From Bacteroidales bacterium (GTDB lineage: Bacteria > Bacteroidota > Bacteroidia > Bacteroidales > UBA12481), in assembly GCA_021160155.1 (NCBI GenBank), contig JAGHDB010000314.1, forward strand, positions 1-8,210: DNA of 8,210 nucleotides. The letters are read 5' to 3'. Every line of letters begins with the position of its first letter. Within the stretch, counting starts at the first letter, position 1. Under the pieces are notes generated by a model. It searched no databases. It had not been told where the DNA came from and was given only the letters and a program-made list of their open reading frames with translations. The position numbers and the translations under genes were made by a program. Shown here piece after piece: positions 1 to 6,673 of the stretch.

Positions 1-161
1 CGATTACCCCTGAGAATAATATGACCGCCCCGCCCGCCATCACCACCATCCGGACCGGCTTTGGGGTTATATTTCATCCGTTTCAAATGTACTGACCCCG
101 CTCCTCCCCGTCCTGAACGACAAAAAACTTTAATGTAATCTATGAAATTGGTTTGACTCAT
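1..161 (-). CDS. obg: Obg family GTPase, N-terminal fragment (gene runs off the left edge)
   Basis: Only the first 53 codons are present; the gene continues beyond base 1. The translation begins [20 protein letters not shown] and goes on with a lysine/arginine stretch, then [18 protein letters not shown]. This glycine-rich pattern is the Obg-fold domain found at the N-terminus of Obg/CgtA GTPases. In the family it precedes a Ras-like G domain, which lies outside this window. Obg proteins associate with the large ribosomal subunit, act in its assembly and link growth to GTP/ppGpp levels. The ATG (159-161) shares its A with the TAA stop of hpt (TAATG), so translation is very probably coupled to hpt. 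The start fits the family, whose N-terminus is usually M-x(3)-NFxDYxKI. Identity is near certain; nothing can be said about the G domain. Confidence 0.93.
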   Translation of the reverse strand, partial: MSQTNFIDYIKVFCRSGRGGAGSVHLKRMKYNPKAGPDGGDGGRGGHIILRGN

Positions 162-718
162 TACCTGACCAATTCATCCTCATCTTTTGTGACCACGTAC
201 AAGTCTCTATAATTTCGTCCGAACCCATTGTAATCAAGCCCGTACCCCAGTACGAATTCATTGGGAATCTCAATTCCGATATGATCGATAGAGAAATGAC
301 CTTTAAAAGCTTTTGGCTTAAAGAACAATGAAGCGATTCTTACACTTGCAGTATGATGATTGTTAAGATGCTCCAGAAGCATTTCAATAGTCAGCCCGCT
401 GTCAATGATATCTTCAAGGATCACCACATGCCGGTCGGTCAGATCTTCTTGTAAACCAATTAGTTGATGTACTTTGCCGGTAGATTCGGTACCCCGATAA
501 GAGGCCATCTTCACAAAAGAGATGGAACAGGGAGTTTGTATCATTTTGAAAAGATCGCCGGCAAATATAAATACACCGTTTAAAACGCCCAGAAAGAGCG
601 GGTTTTTTCCGTAGAGTTCCCGGTCAATTTCTGCTGCAATCCGGGCGATGGCTTCCTGGATTTGAACAAAGTGAATAAATTTTTTAAATGTTTTGTCAAG
701 AACTTTAATTTGATCCAT
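161..718 (-). CDS. hpt: Hypoxanthine (guanine) phosphoribosyltransferase
   Basis: This cytosolic purine-salvage enzyme transfers the phosphoribosyl group of PRPP to hypoxanthine (and usually guanine), giving IMP or GMP. The 185-residue length is normal for the bacterial family. Visible motifs are the LNG loop (about 46-48), SYRG (73-76), the PRPP-binding loop EDIIDSGLT (102-110) with the catalytic-type Asp at 106, the purine-site KPKA (134-137), and the C-terminal [19 protein letters not shown] region. The ATG at 716-718 gives a start that fits the family and lies just downstream of a possible promoter box in the hpt-adk spacer. The stop codon overlaps the obg start by one base, so the two form an operon. 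In many Bacteroidota adk sits in line with hpt and obg (from memory); here adk is divergent instead. Confidence in the function is high; base preference cannot be read from sequence. Confidence 0.95.
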   Translation of the reverse strand: MDQIKVLDKTFKKFIHFVQIQEAIARIAAEIDRELYGKNPLFLGVLNGVFIFAGDLFKMIQTPCSISFVKMASYRGTESTGKVHQLIGLQEDLTDRHVVILEDIIDSGLTIEMLLEHLNNHHTASVRIASLFFKPKAFKGHFSIDHIGIEIPNEFVLGYGLDYNGFGRNYRDLYVVTKDEDELVR

Positions 719-746
719 GGGATAGGAGTAGGGTTTTTATACCTTG

Positions 747-754
747 CAAAACTA
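747..754 (-). promoter_or_regulatory. Possible Bacteroidota -7 promoter box for hpt-obg
   Basis: Read on the minus strand these bases are TAGTTTTG, an exact match to the Bacteroidota -7 consensus TAnnTTTG. The box lies 28 nt upstream of the hpt ATG, which would give a leader of roughly 20 nt. No clear TTTG-type -33 element was found at the expected distance, so the call rests on one short box and its position in the 58-nt divergent spacer. Confidence 0.35.
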
Positions 755-776
755 TAAAATCTTAACACCTTTTTAT

Positions 777-1361
777 ATGCTTCACTTAATTCTGTTCGGA
801 CCACCGGGTGCCGGTAAGGGAACTCAGGCTCAATTGCTGGGTACACAATTCGGCCTGATACACATTTCAACAGGTGATCTGCTCCGCTCTGAGTTGGCAA
901 ATCGCACGGAGTTGGGGCTGGAAGCAAAGAGATTCATGGATCGCGGTGAATTGGTCCCGGATGAGACAGTTATCAGTATGATTATGAACCGGATACATCA
1001 GATGAGCGAAACCGGCGGGGTGATTTATGACGGGTTTCCCAGGACCATCCCGCAGGCTGAAGCCTTAGACCGGATTCTTAAGTCGGAGCACGAAAAGATC
1101 AGTGCGCTGATCTCTTTGGAAGTACCTCATAATGAACTGGTTAAGAGGTTGATGCTCCGCGGCGAAACATCCGGCCGGTCGGATGACCGGAATATCTCGG
1201 TGATTGAAAACAGGATTAAGGTATACCAGGAGAAAACCAAACCATTGATCGATTATTACAATCAACAGCAAAAGTATCATACTGTCGATGGTACAGGAAC
1301 CATCGAACAAATTTCACAACGTTTGACCAACCTGGTGAAGAAAATCAAAAATCAAAATTAA
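777..1361 (+). CDS. adk: Adenylate kinase, short-LID form
   Basis: Adenylate kinase interconverts AMP and ATP with two ADP in the cytosol. The protein is 194 residues from the ATG at 777. It shows the P-loop GPPGAGKGT (8-16), the AMP-site motif HISTGDLLR (29-37), DGFPR (85-89) and the LID arginine segment RGETSGRSDD (128-137). The LID is short and has no zinc cysteines, as is usual in Bacteroidota Adk. An in-frame TTG at 744 would add 11 residues, but family members start M-L-x-[IL] right before the P-loop strand, so 777 is chosen. purE follows after 3 nt, so the two are almost surely co-transcribed. The gene points away from hpt across a 58-nt spacer. A near-match to a -7 box (TACCTTG, 740-746) lies upstream but has one T too few and is not called. 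Confidence 0.97.
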   Translation: MLHLILFGPPGAGKGTQAQLLGTQFGLIHISTGDLLRSELANRTELGLEAKRFMDRGELVPDETVISMIMNRIHQMSETGGVIYDGFPRTIPQAEALDRILKSEHEKISALISLEVPHNELVKRLMLRGETSGRSDDRNISVIENRIKVYQEKTKPLIDYYNQQQKYHTVDGTGTIEQISQRLTNLVKKIKNQN

Positions 1362-1364
1362 CAT

Positions 1365-1877
1365 ATGGATCCTTTAGTTTCAATTATCATGGGCAGCACT
1401 TCCGACCTGCCGGTTATGGAGCAGGCTGCCAAAGTGCTGGACGAATTTGAGATACCGTTTGAATTACAGGCCTTATCAGCTCATCGCACACCGGATGAGG
1501 TTATGGCTTTTTCACGTGGTGCTTATGCCCGGGGGATCAGGGTGATAATTGCCGGTGCCGGTGGTGCGGCACATTTGCCCGGAGTGATAGCTGCCATGAC
1601 CCCTTGTCCGGTAATCGGTGTGCCTGTTAAAGCGTCTATTTCGATCGATGGATGGGACTCTATTCTGAGTATTCTTCAAATGCCTCCGGGTATCCCGGTT
1701 GCTACGGTAGGTTTGGATGGAGCCCGAAACGCCGGAATTCTGGCAGTTCAGATTCTGGGAGCCGGGGATGAGGCCATACACGAAAAAGTAGATAAGTTTA
1801 AAAAGAGCCTGGGGTTAAAAATTGTCAAAGCCAACGAACAACTCAAAGAGGTCAGGTTCAATTTTAAAGTGAATTGA
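1365..1877 (+). CDS. purE: N5-carboxyaminoimidazole ribonucleotide mutase (class I PurE)
   Basis: PurE catalyses a step of de novo purine synthesis, moving the carboxyl group of N5-CAIR to C4 of the imidazole to give CAIR. The 170-residue protein carries the class I signatures in order: GSTSDLP (10-16), SAHRTP (38-43, with the conserved active-site His at 40), AGAGGAAHLPG (63-73), and the DGWDS/QMPPG segment (95-109). These distinguish it from class II AIR carboxylases. PurK, the usual partner that makes N5-CAIR, is not in the window. The gene starts 3 nt after the adk stop. The C-terminal tail (about 150-170) is charged and variable. After the TGA there are 82 nt before the next gene, in which I see no convincing terminator or promoter. 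Confidence 0.97.
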   Translation: MDPLVSIIMGSTSDLPVMEQAAKVLDEFEIPFELQALSAHRTPDEVMAFSRGAYARGIRVIIAGAGGAAHLPGVIAAMTPCPVIGVPVKASISIDGWDSILSILQMPPGIPVATVGLDGARNAGILAVQILGAGDEAIHEKVDKFKKSLGLKIVKANEQLKEVRFNFKVN

Positions 1878-1959
1878 CTATCCGGTTTTGATATAACGAC
1901 CGTTTTATTTCCATTTTACTATTCCGGATGCATCTATAGAAGGTAAACGGCCTTTTATT

Positions 1960-2733
1960 ATGTCATCTTCGGGGAAGTATCTGTTTGCTTTGTTTCTGGT
2001 TGTTTCTCCGGTTTTTCAATATGTAAACTCGCAAACTACAACCGGCTTCGAGATCCGGGATCCGGGATGGATTCCGGATCTGTTTTCAAAAATATCGGGC
2101 TGGTGGTTTTCATCCTGTTTGTTTTACGGTGTACCCGAATGGAACAAAACTGTTGTGGGGTATGACCTGGTCCGGGATGAGACGCATACCGGTATCTCAG
2201 TCGGACGCAACGGAATACCCGGATGGGTCACTTATTCACTTACCCTGGCGCATACCCGCCGGATCGGACCGGTGAATGGTGGAGTGTTTCTGGATCTCTA
2301 TTTACAAACTGCTCTGAATCGTACTCCCCGCCTGCGTGCATCCTGCGATCTGCAACTTCTGGCACATACCGGTTCGGGAATAGATATTACTGCTGTGGTG
2401 TATGACTGGCCGGGATGGATTTACGGTTCATATTATTATCAGACGGGTACTCCGTTCATGCGGCTTGGAATTATTCAATCTCCCGGACGTCAGGTGAAAT
2501 GGATGCTGTACAGCGATTTTTCACCCGATATGACCGGACCGTTCGGAATGGAAATCTTTCTCCAACCCGATCTGGCTTTTGAATCCTCATTTGGAGTGAG
2601 GATACGACCGATTGGATTTTCAACCGGAGTAAGCTGGGATATTCGTAATTGGCGGGTTCTGATCCGGTTGTATTATGCTAATGCATTGGGTGTTAAGCCT
2701 GTAATTTTATTTAGTCAGCAGTACCATGATTAA
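1960..2733 (+). CDS. Secreted beta-strand-rich protein, putative small outer-membrane barrel
   Basis: I do not recognise a named family. The 257-residue product starts with a signal peptide: SSSGK, a hydrophobic core (about 7-18), and a likely cut near VNS-Q (24/25). The rest is short alternating hydrophobic/polar strands rich in aromatic residues and Gly, with turn residues between (for example GVFLDLYLQTAL, IYGSYYYQTG, VKWMLYSDF, FGVRIRPIGFSTGVSWDI), as in outer-membrane beta-barrels. The tail (GVSWDIRNWRVLIRLYYANA, then LGVKPVILFSQ) resembles, from memory, the last strands of small barrel proteins encoded beside HhH-type barrel genes in Bacteroidota. It overlaps the next gene by 8 bp, so translation is likely coupled and the two products may act together at the outer membrane. 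There is no lipobox, enzyme motif or TonB plug. The role is unknown; location is inferred. Confidence 0.8.
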   Translation: MSSSGKYLFALFLVVSPVFQYVNSQTTTGFEIRDPGWIPDLFSKISGWWFSSCLFYGVPEWNKTVVGYDLVRDETHTGISVGRNGIPGWVTYSLTLAHTRRIGPVNGGVFLDLYLQTALNRTPRLRASCDLQLLAHTGSGIDITAVVYDWPGWIYGSYYYQTGTPFMRLGIIQSPGRQVKWMLYSDFSPDMTGPFGMEIFLQPDLAFESSFGVRIRPIGFSTGVSWDIRNWRVLIRLYYANALGVKPVILFSQQYHD

Positions 2734-4474
2734 AGACAGGGTCAGATTCATGATCGTGATCATTTTGTTCATACCTGTTATAGAGGGATATCCGCAAACA
2801 GTGATGTACGGTTTTTTTGCCGATTCGATATTACTGTCCGGGATAGAGGAGTCGGGCGGTTTACCGGCTGACGGAGCTACTGAAATTGTGGAGTTGCCCT
2901 ACACATATGGATCAGAAGATTTTACCGGATCAAACCGTGGTTGGTTTATGGGTACGGTTGGGGAAAATAATTTGGAGCAATGGCCGGGTGTCAAATGCCG
3001 GATGCGTATTTGCTCGGATAATCACTGGGAAATACGAGGTTATATGGAGCAGGATCCCGGAGAACCATTTAAAAAATATCCGGATCAGCTATCCGGGGGC
3101 ATAAAATTTTACCCCTCACGGGGAGTCTTGAAACAATTGATCATTGGAGATTATCATGTCAATACGGGTTTGGGTGTTACGTTATCCACCGGTCGCCGGT
3201 ATTACTTTTTGTTCCAGTCCCCTGAATTATTTAACCGGCAGGGCAGGGGGCTCAGCTTACATCCGGGAGCGGATGAAAATCGTTTCTTCCGGGGATCGGC
3301 CATGGAACTGGAAGGGCATCACTGGAGTGCCCGGTTATTTGTTTCGGGGAAACGGGTGGATGCAGTGACAGACACTCTTTTTTCGATGAATAACGAAATT
3401 CCCGTGATCCTGAATTTTCCTGAATCCGGTTATCACCGGACTGACCGGGAGCTGGCAAGCCGTAAGGTACTACCTGAAGATATTATCGGCGGGGATATTC
3501 GCTTCGATCAAAGGAACAGCTCGGCAGGGATTTCATGGATACGCCTGCATTATGGTTTTATTGGTGATCCGGTTGTACGGGCAGGCGCTTACGTTCGTCA
3601 TCGAATGGCTTTCGGAGTGTTATCGGGAGAAGGAAGTATTAACCGGAATAAAAATCTGGCCTGGATAGTGGGATTACGGTCATTCGGATTCCACGGCTTC
3701 TCTTTTGCGGCACGGATCAGTTACCGCTCAGATGGATTTCACGGGGGATACTCGGTTTTTAAAAGGGATCTTCATCCGCTGACTGCATTATGGGAATACC
3801 GGTGGTCAGTGGTATATACTCCGGGGTACCGGAGCCGGATTTTGGTGGTGGGTGATTATCGTTATGCACCGCAACCTGAAGCGGTGGGTGGGTTGGATCG
3901 TCTGCGGCTCGGGTTGGCACTGATGCTTCCGCTGGGTGACACCTGGCAATTGATGGTATCCGGTCGATACAGCGGACGGGGTACGGTAACCGGGTTATCC
4001 GGAAATTTTCTCCAGGTTTCAGGTCAGGTGCGCAGCCATTGGGATGTTAAAAAAAACTGGAACATCAGGATGGATTTGTTATTGAATGTACAACTGGGTA
4101 ATGATCAGATTGCCGGTACCTTACCAAATGGCTTATCGGGTGGAACAGGATCTTTTCAGATCCGGTATGGCAATCTGTTGAAAAGAATGGTTTTGACTAC
4201 CGGATTAAGGCCCTTTGTAGTGCCGGATGAAGCTCCGCTGATTTACCGTTATGAACCGGATCTTACCTATGCATTTTCAGTCCCGGTTTTTTCCGGATCA
4301 GGATGCCGTTTCTTTCTGATGAGCCAGTGGAGCTTATTGCAATCTTTCAGAATTGAAGTAAAATGGTGGCACACGGTTTATTCGGATTTAAAACACCGGC
4401 GGAATCTTAATTCTGACATCAATGGTTTATTGATGAAAGACGGATTCAGAATACAAGTCATTAAGAAGATCTGA
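2726..4474 (+). CDS. Outer-membrane barrel of the Bacteroidota HhH (ComEA-like) protein family, lacking the HhH part
   Basis: The 582-residue product has a signal peptide (hydrophobic core about 9-19, likely cut near GYPQ, 21-24). It then shows landmarks that I know from the barrel region of Bacteroidota proteins annotated as 'helix-hairpin-helix domain-containing': EQDPGEPF (108-115), GDYHVNTGLGVTLSTG (141-156), GRGLSLHPGADENRFFRG (173-190) and SGYHRTDREL (234-243) followed by IIGGDIRF (253-260). The remainder is alternating beta strands, ending in a terminal strand (GFRIQVIKKI). Full-length members carry one or more ComEA-like HhH motifs (LPGIG type) between signal peptide and barrel. Here residues 25-90 hold no such motif, so the protein seems naturally short or has lost it. 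The upstream gene overlaps by 8 bp. The molecular function of the family is not established; a role in DNA uptake is only suggested by its HhH name. Confidence 0.82.
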   Translation: MIKDRVRFMIVIILFIPVIEGYPQTVMYGFFADSILLSGIEESGGLPADGATEIVELPYTYGSEDFTGSNRGWFMGTVGENNLEQWPGVKCRMRICSDNHWEIRGYMEQDPGEPFKKYPDQLSGGIKFYPSRGVLKQLIIGDYHVNTGLGVTLSTGRRYYFLFQSPELFNRQGRGLSLHPGADENRFFRGSAMELEGHHWSARLFVSGKRVDAVTDTLFSMNNEIPVILNFPESGYHRTDRELASRKVLPEDIIGGDIRFDQRNSSAGISWIRLHYGFIGDPVVRAGAYVRHRMAFGVLSGEGSINRNKNLAWIVGLRSFGFHGFSFAARISYRSDGFHGGYSVFKRDLHPLTALWEYRWSVVYTPGYRSRILVVGDYRYAPQPEAVGGLDRLRLGLALMLPLGDTWQLMVSGRYSGRGTVTGLSGNFLQVSGQVRSHWDVKKNWNIRMDLLLNVQLGNDQIAGTLPNGLSGGTGSFQIRYGNLLKRMVLTTGLRPFVVPDEAPLIYRYEPDLTYAFSVPVFSGSGCRFFLMSQWSLLQSFRIEVKWWHTVYSDLKHRRNLNSDINGLLMKDGFRIQVIKKI

Positions 4475-4580
4475 TGGCCTTTTTTAATTGATCCAGGTTG
4501 TTAAATCGTTCCTGGCGGAGATCCCATTTTACCGAATGGGTTTCTTCGCGGTTGATCAGTTGATTGAAATTGTATTGCAT
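4461..4580 (-). pseudogene. Probable remnant: N-terminus of a MalY/PatB-type PLP aminotransferase
   Basis: A 39-codon ORF starts at the ATG of 4578-4580, 24 nt after the priA stop. It reads MQYNFNQLINREETHSVKWD, then LRQERFNNLDQL, then KKAIRSS and TAA. The first ~32 residues match the N-terminal pattern of MalY/PatB cystathionine beta-lyase-type aminotransferases (YNFD-xx-I-x-R-xx-T-x-SVKWD ... FG-x-x-D-x-L, normally followed by PMWVADMDF). The family is about 380-400 residues, so the catalytic PLP domain is entirely missing. The similarity stops at about base 4485, just before the end of the convergent plus-strand gene, with which the ORF overlaps by 14 bp. The simplest reading is a gene once downstream of priA that was deleted except for its 5' end. 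It might instead be a small expressed peptide. The family match is from memory and short. Confidence 0.5.
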
Positions 4581-4604
4581 GGATTTGATGAGATTACCGG
4601 TTAA

Positions 4605-6626
4605 TTATTGAGGATCCACATCCGGTTGAATGATCAGTTGACTGTATCCGGGTTTATGATGGTATGTTTCAAGTGTGGTACGTATCTGTTTTTTCAGTTG
4701 GAGCAGATCATGTGATTTAGGTAACTTGATCAAGATGATTTTCAGATGTTTACCTTGGATACGCCCGATCAAAGGAGTGTGGGGCCCGATTACTTTCCCC
4801 GGAAGAATTTTTTTTAGGTCACGGCCCAGATAGTAGGCTGCCTGAGACAGAAATTCAGGATTTTTATGTTTTAGTTTGATTTGAAGAAGGCGGGTAAAAG
4901 GAGGATAACCAAAACTTTCCCGCTCGGCAAGTTCCTGGTCGTAGAAACTGCCGGTCTGATTATGAAGAACCTGGCGAATGACCGGATGATCAGGATCACT
5001 ACTTTGGATAATCACGATTCCCTGTTCTTTTCTTCGTCCCGCACGGCCGCTGACCTGTGTCATTAATTGAAAGCTCCGTTCTAAAGACCTGAAATCCGGA
5101 TAGTTAAGCAGCTGGTCGGCATCCATGATCCCGACCACATGGACATGACCGAAATCTAATCCCTTACTGATCATCTGGGTGCCGATCAGGATATCAATAC
5201 GTCTGTTTTCAAAATCGCTTATAATACGCTCGTAGGCTGTTTTACTACGTGTAGCATCCAGATCCATCCGGGCAATGCGTGCATCCGGAAATATCAGTTG
5301 AATATCATCTTCAATTTTTTCTGTACCCAATCCTCTTGATACCAGTCCGGTACTTTGGCATTCCGGACATTTTGAAGGAACGGGAGTGGAATATCCGCAA
5401 TAGTGACAGACCAGCCGGTTTTGAAGCCGGTGGTAGGTAAGACTGACATCACAGGAAGTGCATTTGGGAATATATCCGCAGTTTAGGCAGGTAAGGTAGG
5501 GACTGTATCCCCGCCGGTTTTGGAAGAGCATTACCTGTTGATGATTGATGAGTGCCTGGTCGATGGCTTCGAGCAATACCGGAGTAAAAGGCCCGGCCAT
5601 TCTCTTTTTGCGGCGTGCTTCACTGATATTTGCCAGTATGATTTCAGGGAGCCGGATACCTCCGTAGCGGGAGGTGAGGTGCAACAGTCCGTATTTTCCG
5701 GTTTGGGCATGGTACCAGGTTTCCAAGGAGGGGGTGGCTGAACCGAGTAAAACCGGGGCATGATGTATTTGTCCGAGTACGATGGCACAATCCCTGGCAT
5801 GGTATCTGGGAGCCGGATCATGCTGTTTATAAGTATTCTCATGCTCTTCATCCACAATAATCAGTCCCAGGTTTCTGAACGGAAGAAAAACCGACGAACG
5901 AACGCCGAGGATTACCTGACCCTCACCTGAGGGATCATTGCCGCATCGATTCCAGATTTCGAGCCGCTTGGTATCTGAAAACCGTGAGTGGTACACCAAT
6001 AACTGGTGACCGAATACTTTTTGCAGGCGGGTAATGATCTGGGTGGTCAGGGCAATTTCAGGAAGCAGGTAGAGTACCTGTTGTTTCTTTTTCAGGAATT
6101 GAGTAATCAGGTGAATATAAATCTCCGTTTTGCCGCTGGATGTAATGCCGTATAAAAGTTGCACGGGGCGGGTGGTCGTTTGCTTCAGAAAGGTTCGGTA
6201 CACTTGAGATTGCTCTGAAGTTAAAGAGTATGGTTGTAAAGCCGGTTTAACCGGGGCAGTCTCAGGCTGCAATTCGGGTATTGTGAGTGGTGCATAACGG
6301 GGGTTTCTCAACCGGGCGGGCAATGCGGCTTTCATCACTTCACCTGGAGTGCAGAGATAATAATCAGCCATCCATGACCAGAACCTGATCTGGTTTGAAT
6401 CGAGTAGCGGCGGCTCCTCCATAATACCGGTGATCGTACGTGCTCCTGTGGTTTGTTCACCGGTGCCCCAGACAATTCCAATATACTCTTTGTTTTTTCC
6501 CAGGGGTACTATCACCCGCTGACCCGGTAGCAGACGGCCGTTAAAATCTTCAGGCACCTTATAGGTAAAGGTGCTGTGAAGAGCCAGAGGCAGTAAAACT
6601 TCAATATATTCTGAATGTGAGGACAT
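4605..6626 (-). CDS. priA: Primosomal helicase PriA, apparently without the winged-helix domain
   Basis: PriA recognises stalled or repaired forks, unwinds the lagging arm and starts replisome reloading. Residues 1-104 form the 3'-end-binding domain (VLLPLALHSTFTYKVP ... YYLCTPGEVMKAALP). The helicase core has Walker A GITSSGKT (160-167), DEEH (259-262), GSATPS (295-300), the GTQMISKGLDF segment (482-492) and GRAGR (527-531). Eight zinc cysteines are present (380, 383, 389, 392, 407, 410, 420, 423). The C-terminal domain ends in the family-typical DVDPQ. At 673 residues it is shorter than E. coli PriA (732) and much shorter than Bacteroides versions (about 820). The missing part lies between the 3'BD and Walker A: only a ~30-residue proline-rich linker (105-134) fills the place of the winged helix. 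The ATG at 6626 is the only suitable start; an in-frame TAA lies 36 nt upstream, and the pfkA terminator ends right against it. Confidence 0.96.
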   Translation of the reverse strand: MSSHSEYIEVLLPLALHSTFTYKVPEDFNGRLLPGQRVIVPLGKNKEYIGIVWGTGEQTTGARTITGIMEEPPLLDSNQIRFWSWMADYYLCTPGEVMKAALPARLRNPRYAPLTIPELQPETAPVKPALQPYSLTSEQSQVYRTFLKQTTTRPVQLLYGITSSGKTEIYIHLITQFLKKKQQVLYLLPEIALTTQIITRLQKVFGHQLLVYHSRFSDTKRLEIWNRCGNDPSGEGQVILGVRSSVFLPFRNLGLIIVDEEHENTYKQHDPAPRYHARDCAIVLGQIHHAPVLLGSATPSLETWYHAQTGKYGLLHLTSRYGGIRLPEIILANISEARRKKRMAGPFTPVLLEAIDQALINHQQVMLFQNRRGYSPYLTCLNCGYIPKCTSCDVSLTYHRLQNRLVCHYCGYSTPVPSKCPECQSTGLVSRGLGTEKIEDDIQLIFPDARIARMDLDATRSKTAYERIISDFENRRIDILIGTQMISKGLDFGHVHVVGIMDADQLLNYPDFRSLERSFQLMTQVSGRAGRRKEQGIVIIQSSDPDHPVIRQVLHNQTGSFYDQELAERESFGYPPFTRLLQIKLKHKNPEFLSQAAYYLGRDLKKILPGKVIGPHTPLIGRIQGKHLKIILIKLPKSHDLLQLKKQIRTTLETYHHKPGYSQLIIQPDVDPQ

Positions 6627-6655
6627 AAAAAAAATCCCGACCGGCAGGTCGGGAT
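6627..6655 (-). terminator. Intrinsic terminator of pfkA, abutting the priA start codon
   Basis: On the minus strand the hairpin arms are TCCCGACC (6654-6647) and GGTCGGGA (6642-6635) with a 4-nt loop TGCC, extendable by one A-T pair. Eight T residues (6634-6627) follow directly. This is a textbook Rho-independent terminator for transcripts coming from pfkA, whose stop is about 20 nt upstream. On the plus strand the hairpin has only a weak T-run after it. The T-tract ends at the base before the priA ATG, leaving no separate leader for priA. Confidence 0.85.
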
Positions 6656-6673
6656 AAATTTACCTTTTTTTCA

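Noticed and set aside
744..776. Upstream TTG extension of adk (11 extra residues)
   Set aside because: Family members begin with M-L-x-[IL] directly before the P-loop strand; the ATG at 777 gives this, and the extension would overlap the probable promoter spacer.
580..927. Minus-strand 115-codon ORF across the hpt-adk spacer
   Set aside because: It overlaps two clearly conserved genes in other frames, has no recognisable motif, and crosses the divergent promoter spacer.
1878..1959. Spacer between purE and the outer-membrane genes searched for promoter or terminator
   Set aside because: A TTTG at 1887-1890 has no TAnnTTTG partner at the right distance, and the AAGG/CCTT hairpin near 1940-1956 is only 4 bp, so no feature is supported.
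2052..2080. Short tandem GATCCGG repeats followed by ATTCCGGATC
   Set aside because: Only two 7-nt units, in a coding region (Arg-Asp-Pro-Gly-Trp) of a sequence in which CCGG is very common; no sign of a regulatory site.
4523..4546. Hairpin CCCATT-TTACCG-AATGGG followed by TTTCTT on the plus strand, a possible terminator for the outer-membrane gene pair
   Set aside because: The stem is short and weak, the T-run is interrupted, and the same bases encode the conserved THSVKWD stretch of the aminotransferase remnant, which explains them without a terminator.
5531..5857. 108-codon minus-strand ORF within priA
   Set aside because: It is an out-of-frame shadow of the PriA helicase core, which carries all its motifs in the main frame.
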